The translations under genes were made by a program, and so were the position numbers. DNA of 64,000 nucleotides from contig NZ_AZUR01000001.1 in assembly GCF_000527175.1 (NCBI RefSeq), forward strand, positions 903,011 to 967,010, written 5' to 3'. This document shows, piece by piece, positions 25,794 through 34,978 of the stretch (position 1 is the first letter of the stretch; each line of letters opens with the position of its first letter). This stretch comes from Pseudogulbenkiania sp. MAI-1 (GTDB taxonomy: Bacteria; Pseudomonadota; Gammaproteobacteria; Burkholderiales; Chromobacteriaceae). The notes under the pieces are model-generated. The model made no database searches. It had not been told where the DNA came from and worked only from the letters and a program-made list of their open reading frames with translations.

Positions 25794-25988
25794 ATGAACA
25801 AGCCCAACAGCAAGGCCCAGCGCCTGGCGGCACTCTTCCTGCTGGGTGCGGTGTTGTTCAACTATCCGCTGCTGGCCCTGTTCAACCGCTCCGCCCTGGT
25901 GTGGGGGGTGCCGGTGTTGTATGCCTATGTGTTTGCCGCCTGGCTGCTGTTGATCATGCTGCTGGCGCTGGTCATCGAGAAAAAGTAG
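25794..25988 (+). CDS. Small two-helix membrane protein, CbrX-like position
   Basis: A 64-residue protein with a basic N-terminus (MNKPNSKAQRL) and two transmembrane helices (about 13-33 and 39-60), ending VIEKK. The ATG at 25794 has GGAG upstream. It lies 54 bases before the SLC5-GGDEF-EAL gene on the same strand. In Pseudomonas a comparably small membrane-protein gene, cbrX, precedes the SLC5-type sensor kinase gene cbrA. The position and topology argue for an accessory subunit of the downstream transporter domain; this is inference. Confidence 0.7.
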   Translation: MNKPNSKAQRLAALFLLGAVLFNYPLLALFNRSALVWGVPVLYAYVFAAWLLLIMLLALVIEKK

Positions 25989-26042
25989 CTGCCATGCGGG
26001 GGCGGCCGTTCGTTGCGGCCGGCCAAGCCCGAGGACTGATTC

Positions 26043-29000
26043 TTGCCTGCCTGGATCATTGCGGCTGTCGGCGTCGCCTATCTCGGCCTGCTCTTCGCCA
26101 TCGCCTATCGCGGCGACAAGGCCGCCGCGGCCGGGCACAGCCTGATCGCCAATCCCTATGTCTATTCGCTTTCGCTGGCGGTCTATGCCTCCGCCTGGAC
26201 CTTCTACGGCAGCGTCGGGCGCGCTGCCGGCAGCGGCATCGGCTTCCTGCCCATTTACCTCGGCCCGACGGTGATGGCCGCGCTGTGGTGGGTGGTGTTG
26301 CGCAAGATCATCCGCATCGCCAAGGACAACCGCATCACCTCGCTGGCCGACTTCATCTCCTCGCGCTACGGCAAAAGCGCGGTGTTGGCCGGGCTGGTGA
26401 CGGTGATTGCGGCGGTCGGCGTCACCCCCTACGTTTCGCTGCAGCTCAAGGCCATCTCGACCAGCTTCACGGTGCTGCGCGGCTACCCCGAGATCCTGCC
26501 GGTCGCGCCCGAGCCCGAAAGCGTCTGGCACGATACCGGCTTCTACGTGGCGCTGGCGCTGGCGGCCTTCACCGTCGTTTTCGGCACGCGCAAGCTCGAC
26601 GCCGCCGAGCGCCACGAGGGCATGGTGGCGGCGATCGCCTTCGAGTCGCTGGTCAAGCTGGTGGCTTTCCTGGCGGTCGGGATCTTTGTCACCTGGGGCA
26701 TGTACGACGGCCTGGCCGACCTCTTCGCCAAGGCGGCAGAGCAGCCGCGCATCGCCGAGGTGTTCATCATCGGGGGCGGCTCGAGCGACATCTACCACAG
26801 CTGGGCCTCGCTGTTTTCTCTGGCCTTTCTTTCGATGCTGGCGATCATGTTCCTGCCGCGCCAGTTCCAGGTGGCGGTGGTCGAGAACGTCGACGAGGCG
26901 CACCTGAACAAGGCCATCTGGCTGTTTCCGCTGTACATGTTCCTGTTCAACCTGTTCGTCCTACCTATCGCCTTCGGCGGCCTGCTGCATTTTGGCGACG
27001 GCGGAGTCAACCCCGATACCTTCGTTCTCACCCTGCCCATGTCTGGGCAGCAGGAAGCACTGGCCCTACTGGTCTTCATCGGCGGATTCTCCGCCGCCAC
27101 CGGGATGGTGATCGTCGAGTCCATCGCGCTCTCGACCATGGTCTGCAACGATCTGGTGATGCCCATGCTGCTGCGTATCAAGGCCTTGCACCTTTCTGAC
27201 CGTGAGGATCTTTCCAGCCTGTTGCTGGCGATCCGCCGCGGTACCATCGTCGTCGGCCTGCTGCTCGGCTACGCCTACTACCGGCTGGCGGGCGAGGCCT
27301 ACGCACTGGTTTCCATCGGCCTCATTTCCTTCGCCGCCGTGGCCCAGTTCGCGCCGGCGCTGCTCGGTGGCATCTACTGGAAAGGCGGCACGCGTGCCGG
27401 GGCCTTGGCCGGACTCGGCGTCGGTTTCCTGGTATGGGCCTATACCCTGATGCTGCCGGCCTTCGCCCGTTCCGGCTGGCTGCCGATGGGCTTGCTCGAA
27501 CAGGGGCCGTTCGGCATCGCGCTGTTGCGGCCGCTGAGCCTGTTCGGCCTGGAGGGGCTGGACGAGATCACGCACGCCATGCTGTGGAGCATGCTGGCCA
27601 ACGTCGGCGCCTATCTGGCCGTGTCGATCCTCTCCGATCAGAGCGCGGTTGAGCAGACGCAGGCGGCGCTGTTCGTCGATGTCTTCAAGCATGATCGTGG
27701 CGCCGAGCGCGCCTGGCGGGCCAGTGGTTCGCTGCCCGATCTCTATGCGCTGCTGGCACGCTTTCTCGGCGCGGGCAACGCCAAAGTGGCGTTTTCCGCT
27801 TATGCCCGGTCGCGCGGCATGGACTGGCCGCAGGAGATCGACGCCGAGTTGGCGCGCTATTGCGAGGCGCAGCTGGCCGGTGTCATCGGCGCCGCGTCGG
27901 CGCGGGTCGTGCTCGCCACGGTGGTCGAGGAAGAGCTGCTGCGCGACAGCCTGACCGGCCTGCCCAACCGGGTGCTGCTGCTGAGCCGGCTGAGCGATGC
28001 GCTGGATCGGATCAGGCTCGAATCCGGACGTGGCTTTGCCCTTTTATTCCTCAGCCTGGATCGCTTCCGGGTCATCACCGACAGTCTCGGCGCTGCTACC
28101 GGTGACCAACTGCTGATCGCCGTGGCGCAACGCCTCGGCGCCGGCCTGCGCCCCGGCGATACCGTCGCCCGTGTGGGCGGCGAGAATTTCGCCATCCTCC
28201 TCGACGAGGTGCGGGACGAAGGCGAAGCGCGGCGCTTCGCCGACAAGCTGCAGGCCTCGCTGGCGGCCGGCTTCAACGTCGAGGGACACGAGCTGTTCAC
28301 CACCGCCAGCATCGGCATCGCCCTCGGGCGGGCGAGCTACGTCGATCCGGGCGATATCCTGCGTGACGCCGAAACGGCCAGCCATCATGCGCTGGAGCGG
28401 GGCGGGGCGTATTGCGAGGTGTTCGCAGCCGACATGCGCCAACGCGTCGTCGCACTGCTCGGCATGGAAACCGAACTGCGGCAGGCGGTGCTGAAGGGGC
28501 AGGAGTTCCAGGTTTTCTACCAGCCTATCGTCGACCTGCGCACGGGGACGCTCACCGGCTTCGAGGCGCTGGTACGCATGCGCCGTCCCGACGGCAGCCT
28601 GGTGCAGCCGGGTGACTTCATCCCGCTGACCGAGGAAACCGGCCTCATCGTGCATATCGGCCGCTGGGTGCTGGGCGAGGCCTGCCGCCAGATGCACGAC
28701 TGGCAGCTGAAGTACCCGCAGCACTCGGCGCTGCAGATGAGCGTGAACCTGGCCGGGCGGCAGTTCATCCAGCCCGATCTGATGCAGCAGATCGAAGCGG
28801 TGCTGCAGGAAACCGGCCTCGACACCCATAGCCTCAAGCTGGAAGTCACCGAAACCGTGCTCATGGAGCACGCCGAGGCGGCGTTGGCGGTGCTGGAGCG
28901 GCTGCGCACCATGGGGGTCACGTTGCTGATGGACGATTTCGGCACCGGTTATTCCTCGCTGTCCTACCTGCACCGCTTCCCCATCAACACGCTGAAGATC

Positions 29001-29237
29001 GACGCATCGTTCGTGCGCCGCATGGACGTGGATCGCAAGAATGCGGACATCATCCAGACCATCGTCACGCTGGCGCATACCCTGGGCATGGACCTTATCG
29101 CCGAGGGGGTGGAGAGCGAACGGCAGCGGGCGCAGCTGCGCGGGCTGGGGGTCGAATACGGCCAGGGCTACTATTTTTCCCAGCCACTCGATGCCGCCGC
29201 CGCCGAGCAGCTGATCGCCTCCGGGCGGAGCTGGTGA
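26043..29237 (+). CDS. SLC5 symporter-GGDEF-EAL fusion protein (CbrA-like transporter sensor with c-di-GMP output)
   Basis: A 1064-residue membrane protein. Residues 1 to about 530 form a full SLC5/SSS sodium-solute symporter with many transmembrane helices, including ANPYVYSLSLAVYASAWTFY, an N-terminal segment typical of CbrA-type sensors. A soluble linker (about 560-630) ends GAASARVVLATVVEEELL, as in the STAC-type region of CbrA. Next is a GGDEF domain (about 635-800) whose signature is GGENF near residue 711, so cyclase activity is doubtful. The EAL domain (about 815-1060) keeps FEALVR, DDFGTGYSSLSYL, LKIDASFVR and AEGVES and should be a competent phosphodiesterase. The TTG start at 26043 has GAGGA upstream and gives the family N-terminus. 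There is no histidine kinase or response regulator nearby. Confidence 0.88.
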   Translation: MPAWIIAAVGVAYLGLLFAIAYRGDKAAAAGHSLIANPYVYSLSLAVYASAWTFYGSVGRAAGSGIGFLPIYLGPTVMAALWWVVLRKIIRIAKDNRITSLADFISSRYGKSAVLAGLVTVIAAVGVTPYVSLQLKAISTSFTVLRGYPEILPVAPEPESVWHDTGFYVALALAAFTVVFGTRKLDAAERHEGMVAAIAFESLVKLVAFLAVGIFVTWGMYDGLADLFAKAAEQPRIAEVFIIGGGSSDIYHSWASLFSLAFLSMLAIMFLPRQFQVAVVENVDEAHLNKAIWLFPLYMFLFNLFVLPIAFGGLLHFGDGGVNPDTFVLTLPMSGQQEALALLVFIGGFSAATGMVIVESIALSTMVCNDLVMPMLLRIKALHLSDREDLSSLLLAIRRGTIVVGLLLGYAYYRLAGEAYALVSIGLISFAAVAQFAPALLGGIYWKGGTRAGALAGLGVGFLVWAYTLMLPAFARSGWLPMGLLEQGPFGIALLRPLSLFGLEGLDEITHAMLWSMLANVGAYLAVSILSDQSAVEQTQAALFVDVFKHDRGAERAWRASGSLPDLYALLARFLGAGNAKVAFSAYARSRGMDWPQEIDAELARYCEAQLAGVIGAASARVVLATVVEEELLRDSLTGLPNRVLLLSRLSDALDRIRLESGRGFALLFLSLDRFRVITDSLGAATGDQLLIAVAQRLGAGLRPGDTVARVGGENFAILLDEVRDEGEARRFADKLQASLAAGFNVEGHELFTTASIGIALGRASYVDPGDILRDAETASHHALERGGAYCEVFAADMRQRVVALLGMETELRQAVLKGQEFQVFYQPIVDLRTGTLTGFEALVRMRRPDGSLVQPGDFIPLTEETGLIVHIGRWVLGEACRQMHDWQLKYPQHSALQMSVNLAGRQFIQPDLMQQIEAVLQETGLDTHSLKLEVTETVLMEHAEAALAVLERLRTMGVTLLMDDFGTGYSSLSYLHRFPINTLKIDASFVRRMDVDRKNADIIQTIVTLAHTLGMDLIAEGVESERQRAQLRGLGVEYGQGYYFSQPLDAAAAEQLIASGRSW

Positions 29238-29373
29238 CGAGGTTCTGCGCCTTGCCGCCAGCCTGGCTCATCACGTCGCTGAGGCCAATCGTCCGCCCGG
29301 ACCGCGTCAGAATCCGCGGTGTCGGCGAAGCTGTCGTCATCGATCTTCATTCATGTTTGCGTTATAGAAGACT

Positions 29374-30354
29374 GTGTTCACTATCTTGAAACGAATCGGG
29401 CTCGACGGCTTTCTGCTGTCGCTGATCGGCGCCGTGCTGCTGGCCATCGTCTGGCCGGAGCTGGGGCGCAGTGGCGGCCTGATCCAGTTGCAGCATTTCG
29501 CCAACTACGGCGTGGCCATCGTGTTCCTGCTGTACGGCCTGACGCTGTCGCCGCAGAAGATCCGCGAGGGGGTGTTCAACTGGCGGCTGCACGTGGTGGT
29601 GCAGCTGGCCACCTTCCTGCTGTTTCCGCTGCTGGTGTTGGGCTGTCTATGGGCCTTGGGGGCGCGGGTGCCGGCGGAAATGGCGCTCGGTTTCTTCTAC
29701 CTGGCGGCCTTGCCGTCCACCGTGTCCTCGTCGGTGGCGATGACCTCGATCGCCAAGGGCAACGTGCCGGGGGCGATCTTCAACGCCAGCCTGTCGAGCC
29801 TGCTCGGCGTGTTCGTCACGCCGCTGTGGGTCAACACCTACCTCAACAGCCAGGGGGTCGGCTTCCCGCTCGGGCCGGTGGTGCTGAAAATCGTGCTGCT
29901 GGTGCTGGCGCCGATCGTGGTGGGCCAGCTGTTGCGGCCGTGGCTGGTGTCGTGGCTGAACCGCCACGCTGTGCTGACCAAGCTGATGGACCGCACCACC
30001 ATCCTCGCCATCGTGCTCAATTCGTTCTCGGACTCGGTGGCCGAGGGGGTGTGGAGCAGCCACAGCACGGCCGCGCTCGCCGGCATGGCGGCGGCGTCGC
30101 TAGTGTTGTTCGTGCTGGTGTCGCTGCTGATGTGGGCGGGCTGCCGTGCGCTCGGCTTCAACCGCGAAGACAACATCGCCGGGGTGTTCTGCGGTTCGAA
30201 GAAGTCGCTGGCGGCCGGTGTGCCGATGGCCAAGGTGATGTTCGGTGCCAACCCCGCTATCGGCCTGATCATCGCCCCGATCATGCTCTACCACTTCCTG
30301 CAACTGGTGATCGTCAGCGTGGTGGCGCGCCGGCTGGGGGCTAGGGTGAGTTGA
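29374..30354 (+). CDS. Bile acid:sodium symporter-family transporter (YfeH-like)
   Basis: An inner-membrane protein of 326 residues with about ten hydrophobic segments. It belongs to the SBF-like branch: YGVAIVFLLYGLTLSPQKI, the conserved LPSTVSSSVAMTSIAKGN and FCGSKKSLAAGVPMAKVMF. GTG at 29374 is the probable start with a weak AGAAG site. It is separated by 136 bases from the SLC5-GGDEF-EAL gene. A bidirectional terminator follows. The substrate is unknown; sodium dependence is by family. Confidence 0.88.
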   Translation: MFTILKRIGLDGFLLSLIGAVLLAIVWPELGRSGGLIQLQHFANYGVAIVFLLYGLTLSPQKIREGVFNWRLHVVVQLATFLLFPLLVLGCLWALGARVPAEMALGFFYLAALPSTVSSSVAMTSIAKGNVPGAIFNASLSSLLGVFVTPLWVNTYLNSQGVGFPLGPVVLKIVLLVLAPIVVGQLLRPWLVSWLNRHAVLTKLMDRTTILAIVLNSFSDSVAEGVWSSHSTAALAGMAAASLVLFVLVSLLMWAGCRALGFNREDNIAGVFCGSKKSLAAGVPMAKVMFGANPAIGLIIAPIMLYHFLQLVIVSVVARRLGARVS

Positions 30355-30396
30355 GCCGGTGGCCCATGCCCGTCACCGGGCGCCCCAACAATAAAA

Positions 30397-30430
30397 AAGC
30401 ACCGTCTCGCCTCGTCGGCGAGCGGTGCTT
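30397..30430. terminator. Bidirectional terminator
   Basis: The stem AAGCACCGTCTCGCC / GGCGAGCGGTGCTT with loop TCGT has an A-run on the left and a T-rich run on the right. It can end both the symporter gene (plus) and the TonB receptor gene (minus). Confidence 0.8.
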
Positions 30431-30448
30431 CTTTCATCCAGGCGGGGA

Positions 30449-32554
30449 TCAGAACTTCCAGCGCGCGGTGACCTCGGCCGTGCGCGGTGCGCCCGGCATG
30501 TTGTAGTCGTTGGCACCGCTGTGGGCGGAGATGTAGTACTTCTTGTCGAACACGTTCTTCAGCGAAAAGTTCACCTCCAGCGACTTGCCGCTATAGCCGG
30601 TGCCGAGGTCGAAGCGGGTGTAGCCCGGCAGCTTGACCAGGTTGTCCGGCGACGCGTAGCGCTCACCCTCGTAGCGCAGGCCGGCGTTGACGTTGAAGCC
30701 GCCCGGCAGCTTGCGCTTGACGAACAGGTTGGCGGAATGGCGCGGGGTCAGCGCCGGCTTGTTGCCCTGGTACGGCGTGCCGAGCTTGGTCTTCTCGGTG
30801 GACTGGGTGATCTCGCCGTCGAGGTAGGCATAGCCCGCGATCACATCCCACAGCGGGGTGATGGCGCCGGCCACCGACAGTTCCACGCCGCGCACGCGCT
30901 GCTCGCCCACCGACAGCGCCTTGTTGCTGTCGCTCGGATCGGCGGCCTGGATGTTGCTGCGCGTCATCTCGAACAGCGAAGTGCTCAGCGAGAGGTTGTC
31001 GAACAGTTCGATCTTGCTGCCGACCTCATAGTTGATGGTCTCTTCCGGCTTCAGCTGGTCGCTGTTCTGCTTGAAGGTGAACGAGTCGGCGATGGGCTGG
31101 AACGACTGGCTGGCCGAGGCGTACAGCGATACGCGCTCGGTCGGCTGGTACACCACGCCCAGGCGCGGGCTGATCGTGTTGTCGGTGCGCGCCAGGTCCT
31201 GGTTGGTGCTGGTCTTGTCATCGCGTGTCTGCTTCAGGTGGTCGTAGCGCACGCCGGCCAGCGCCTTCCAGTGCTGGCTCAGGCTCACCAGGTCCTGCAG
31301 GTAGAGCGCGGCGATGTCGATGTCGGTGGCGTTGTCGTTCTTGGGCGCGGCGCTGGTATCGACCGCCGGCAGCACGATCAGCTGCGGATTGAACAGGTCG
31401 TAGGTGGCGGCGTTCTTGCGCGTCCACAGTTTCTCGGTCTTGTGCTGCTTGCCTACTTCCAGGCCATACAGCAGCGTGTGTTTGGTTTGGCCGAGGTCGA
31501 GATCGTGGCTCAGCTCGAACTGGTTGTAGAAGCCATGCTCGTCGCGCAGTCGCTTGGTGCGGTCGATGGTGACCTTGTTGGTGGTCTCGTTGACGCTGGC
31601 GATGGTGGTGTAGTTGCGGTCCAGCGAGAAATCGTAGGTGCGGAACACGTTGTGCAGCTTCAAGCCGCTATCGAACTTGTGGTCGAAGGTGCCGGTGAAG
31701 CTGGTGACATCGCTCTCGTTGGCAGTCTGGTCACGGCCGTTGGCCGAGCCGTAGTAGGTCTCGATCGGCACGTCCACCGGTTTGCCCTTGTAACCCGGCA
31801 CACCCTGGTCGGCCAGGCGCTTGTCCTGCAGATAGTCGGCCTGCAGCAGCAGCGTGGTATTGGGCGAGAAGTTGAACTGCAGCGACGGCGCCACCGCCTC
31901 GCGCTTCAGGAAGGACTGGTTGCGGAAGCCTTCCGAATCCTCCACCGCGCCGGTCAGGCGGAAGCGCGCGAAATCGTCGTCGCTGTTGGCGCCGACGTCG
32001 AACGACAGGCGCTGCTTGCCCTGGTCGTCCAGGCTGACCGCCAACTCGTGCACCGGCTCGGCCAGCGGCTTCTTGGTGATGCGGTTGATCAGGCCGCCCG
32101 AGCTGCCGCGTCCGTACAGCACCGAGGAGGGGCCCTTGAGCACTTCCACGCGCTCGACGTTGGACAGGTCTCGGTAGTACAGCGCGTCGTCGCGCACGCC
32201 GTCGACGTACTGGTCGTTGATCGCCGAGAAGCCGCGGATGCTCACCTGGTCGCGCTGCGCGTCGCCGACGCTGAAGCTGACGCCCGGCACGTTGGCCAGC
32301 GCGTCCTGCAACGAGCTGGCGTTCTGGTCCTTCAGCACCGCCGCCGGCACCACGTTGACGGTTTGCGGCACATCCTTGAGCGGCGCCGCGATCTTGGTGG
32401 CGCTGGTCGAGCTGGCGCGGGTGTAGCTGGTGGCCGGGTCGGCGTCCTGGCTGGCCTCCACGTGTACGGTGGGCAATTCGGTCTCGGCCAGCGCCGGCAG
32501 GGCGCCGAAGGTGCCGATCAGGGAGATGAGAGTGGATAACGTCTTTTGCTTCAT
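30449..32554 (-). CDS. TonB-dependent siderophore receptor
   Basis: An outer-membrane gated channel of 701 residues. A signal peptide ends at LPALAETEL. The plug (about 45-165) contains LKDVPQTVNVVPAAVL, VSIRGFSAINDQYVDGVRDD and RVEVLKGPSSVLYGRGSSGG. The barrel ends in the aromatic EVTARWKF required for assembly. The plug resembles catecholate/monohydroxamate receptors (Fiu, FhuE type); the substrate is not certain. There is no adjacent TonB-ExbBD or siderophore gene. A Fur-type site lies 263 bases upstream of the start. Confidence 0.93.
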   Translation of the reverse strand: MKQKTLSTLISLIGTFGALPALAETELPTVHVEASQDADPATSYTRASSTSATKIAAPLKDVPQTVNVVPAAVLKDQNASSLQDALANVPGVSFSVGDAQRDQVSIRGFSAINDQYVDGVRDDALYYRDLSNVERVEVLKGPSSVLYGRGSSGGLINRITKKPLAEPVHELAVSLDDQGKQRLSFDVGANSDDDFARFRLTGAVEDSEGFRNQSFLKREAVAPSLQFNFSPNTTLLLQADYLQDKRLADQGVPGYKGKPVDVPIETYYGSANGRDQTANESDVTSFTGTFDHKFDSGLKLHNVFRTYDFSLDRNYTTIASVNETTNKVTIDRTKRLRDEHGFYNQFELSHDLDLGQTKHTLLYGLEVGKQHKTEKLWTRKNAATYDLFNPQLIVLPAVDTSAAPKNDNATDIDIAALYLQDLVSLSQHWKALAGVRYDHLKQTRDDKTSTNQDLARTDNTISPRLGVVYQPTERVSLYASASQSFQPIADSFTFKQNSDQLKPEETINYEVGSKIELFDNLSLSTSLFEMTRSNIQAADPSDSNKALSVGEQRVRGVELSVAGAITPLWDVIAGYAYLDGEITQSTEKTKLGTPYQGNKPALTPRHSANLFVKRKLPGGFNVNAGLRYEGERYASPDNLVKLPGYTRFDLGTGYSGKSLEVNFSLKNVFDKKYYISAHSGANDYNMPGAPRTAEVTARWKF

Positions 32555-32816
32555 GATTTGGTTTTAGGTTTAGGTCCGTAAACAGTTCTGGCGGGGCCGG
32601 CCGAACGATCGAACACGACTATCCGCAGCACGTCATAGCCTCCTCTTCGTACCGCGTCAGGCAACAGCAGGCCCTCCCCCCTGCCGAGGCGGGTGGAAAC
32701 GGTGCGTTGCTTGGGGGGGGATGCCTCGGTTGAAGCAGTGCAGGGAACGAGGTTTTAAGGGGTTGAGACGGTTGTGGCAGCTCGACGCGGTGGGTCCGTT
32801 ATTCAAAAATTTTAAT

Positions 32817-32835
32817 ACAAATCATTATCATTACA
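32817..32835 (-). promoter_or_regulatory. Putative Fur box
   Basis: On the minus strand the site reads TGTAATGATAATGATTTGT, 13 of 19 matches to the consensus GATAATGATAATCATTATC, with two adjacent AATGAT hexamers. It lies in the 609-base gap between the siderophore receptor and the second MCP. The distance to the receptor start implies a long leader; nothing coding is convincing in 32555-32810 or 32840-33160. Confidence 0.6.
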
Positions 32836-33163
32836 TTCTTTTACAAAAGCAACAGGAACTTTTCGTTCGGATGGCCATCGTCGATTTTTTTTCCGGCATG
32901 GCAGCCGCCATGCCGGGTTATCGGGCGAGGAGGTTTCCATGTCCGTGGCGCTCGTTGCCGATCGGTGGGCATCTGACGCAACGCTCCGGCATGGCATGAG
33001 CCGTTGCATGCTTCTTGCTCTTGTCTTTCGGCAAGGCGAGTGTCATGCTCGCCTGCACTGAGGAGCGTTCGATTATCGATTGTCGATTTCCCTGATGGTG
33101 TCGTGCCGGCAGGGGAGGCAAGGTAAGCGAATGCGCTGCCTATCCGTGGGGGGGAGGAACTCG

Positions 33164-34825
33164 ATGACGATAAAAACACGCCTGATCGTGCTGCTGATGA
33201 CGGCCTTGTTGGGGTTGGCCCTGGTGGCGGTATTCGGCTACCGCGGCATGCTCTCTTCCGGGGCATCGATGGTCGAAGTCGGCGAGCAGCGCATGCCGGC
33301 GGTGATCGCGCTGCTGGATGCCCGCTCCAACTTCAACCGCACCCTGCTGCGCAATCTGCAGGTCTCGGTGCGCGCCACCGACAATTCGCTGGAGTCGCGC
33401 AAGCTGTTTGCCGACACCTATAAAGGCAAGCAGCAGGCGCGCCAGCTGTTCGATGAAGCGCTCAAGCGCTACGCCGCGTTCCCGCGCAGCGAGGAAGAAA
33501 CCAAGCTATGGCACCAGTTCGGCCCGCTGCTGCAGGACTGGCAGCGTACCGACAAGTCGCAGGACGAGCTGCTGGAGAAGTTGGCCAAGGGCGTCACGCC
33601 GGAAGAGCAGAATGCCATCTTCCGCGAGTTCTATGCCAACTCTCAGGTGCAGCTGCCGGTGGTCGAGGGTATGGACGATCTGCTGCGCAAGATGGTCGAG
33701 GTCAACGACCGCCTGGCCCAGGCCAGCGTGGAACAGGCTAACAGCGGTTCGCGCCAGAGCCTGTACTGGATGATCGCGGTCAACGTGTTCGCCGTGCTGT
33801 TGCTGTTGGCGAACGGCATCTCGGTACTGGCGGCGATCATGCGCCCGCTCAACCGGGCGCGCCGCACCGTGCTCTCCATCACCGAGAACAACGACTTCAC
33901 CCAGCGCATCGACGTCAAGAACAAGGACGAGGTCGGCCAGATGGTCAGCGCGCTCAACACCCTGATCAGCCGGGTGCAAGAGTCGTTCCGTGAAATCCAG
34001 CACAGCCAGTCCGATATCCGCCTCGCGGTGAGCGGCTTGTCGGCGGCGTCCGAGCAATTGGCGGCCAGTTCGGCACAGCAGAACAGCGCTACCGGGGCGA
34101 TTGCCGGTTCGGTGCAGGAAATGACCGGCAATATCCATGGTGTGGCCGGCCACGCCGACGCGGCGATGCAGCTGTCGCTGGAAGCCGGCGAAGTGTCGCG
34201 CCAGGGCTGCCGGGTGATCGCCCAGACCACCGACGGCATGGCCAGCATCGCCGACAGCGTGACCGCGGCGTCGAAGGTGATCGAGCAGCTGGGGCAGGAG
34301 TCGCGCCAGATCAGCAGCGTGGTGCAAGTGATCCGCGACATTGCCGAGCAGACCAACCTGCTGGCGCTCAACGCCGCCATCGAGGCCGCCCGCGCCGGCG
34401 AGAGCGGACGCGGCTTCGCCGTCGTGGCCGACGAGGTGCGCAAGCTGGCCGAGCGCACCGCCAAGTCGACCGCCGACATCGGGGTGATGGTGACGGCGAT
34501 CCAGAACGCCGCCAACGGCGCGGTCGAAGAGATGCGCCAGGTGGTGGTGCAGGTGGGCGAAGGGCGCGAGCTCGCCAGCGGCGCCGGCCAGCACATCGCC
34601 GAGATCGAGGGCCAGGCACAGCGCGTGGCCGACGCCGTGGCCGACATCACCCGCATCCTCAAGGCACAGGGCGAGGCCAGCGAGGCCATCGTCCACCACG
34701 TGCACACCATCTCGGACATGGCGGAACAGAACCATGCCACCTCGAACGAGACCGCCGACAACGCGCGCCGGCTCGACCAGCTGGCGGCGCGCGTCGGCGA
34801 GACACTGCAGCGTTACAAGGTCTAG
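33164..34825 (+). CDS. Methyl-accepting chemotaxis protein
   Basis: A 553-residue chemoreceptor. ATG 33164 is chosen because GGGGAGGAA precedes it and transmembrane helix 1 (about 7-26) follows. A four-helix-bundle sensor domain is present (about 30-195). Helix 2 lies at about 200-222, then HAMP, and the signalling domain with AEQTNLLALNAAIEAARAGE near residue 395. It ends LQRYKV, without an aromatic pentapeptide, unlike the MCP in the che cluster. It is a single gene with its own terminator; the ligand is unknown. Confidence 0.93.
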   Translation: MTIKTRLIVLLMTALLGLALVAVFGYRGMLSSGASMVEVGEQRMPAVIALLDARSNFNRTLLRNLQVSVRATDNSLESRKLFADTYKGKQQARQLFDEALKRYAAFPRSEEETKLWHQFGPLLQDWQRTDKSQDELLEKLAKGVTPEEQNAIFREFYANSQVQLPVVEGMDDLLRKMVEVNDRLAQASVEQANSGSRQSLYWMIAVNVFAVLLLLANGISVLAAIMRPLNRARRTVLSITENNDFTQRIDVKNKDEVGQMVSALNTLISRVQESFREIQHSQSDIRLAVSGLSAASEQLAASSAQQNSATGAIAGSVQEMTGNIHGVAGHADAAMQLSLEAGEVSRQGCRVIAQTTDGMASIADSVTAASKVIEQLGQESRQISSVVQVIRDIAEQTNLLALNAAIEAARAGESGRGFAVVADEVRKLAERTAKSTADIGVMVTAIQNAANGAVEEMRQVVVQVGEGRELASGAGQHIAEIEGQAQRVADAVADITRILKAQGEASEAIVHHVHTISDMAEQNHATSNETADNARRLDQLAARVGETLQRYKV

Positions 34826-34851
34826 CGCGTCAGTCCCGGGGATCGGGTGAA

Positions 34852-34886
34852 GCAAAAAGCCGGAGCGTTCCACTCCGGCTTTTTGC
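34852..34886 (+). terminator. Terminator after the second MCP gene
   Basis: A 14-bp perfect stem GCAAAAAGCCGGAG / CTCCGGCTTTTTGC with a 7-base loop. The A and T runs on either side make it usable in both directions. Confidence 0.85.
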
Positions 34887-34978
34887 GGCCTACCTTTTGG
34901 CGGCAGGCAGGTTCTGCGCGATGCATGCCGGCTGTTCAGCGCCGGGCGAGGGCGCTCGGTGCGAACTCTGTAGCCGAC

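Noticed and set aside
24158..27199. A 1013-codon open frame overlapping the GST, VOC and SLC5-fusion genes
   Set aside because: It is an alternative frame of genes with clear motifs, has no coherent domain and no ribosome site.
30425..32539. A 704-codon open frame antisense to the siderophore receptor
   Set aside because: The receptor has a signal peptide, plug and barrel motifs; the antisense frame has low-complexity Val/Gln/Arg content and no motif.
32893..32916. Terminator hairpin CCGGCATGGC / GCCATGCCGG next to a T-run
   Set aside because: The T-run precedes the stem on the plus strand and is an A-run after it on the minus strand, so it cannot be a rho-independent terminator in either direction.
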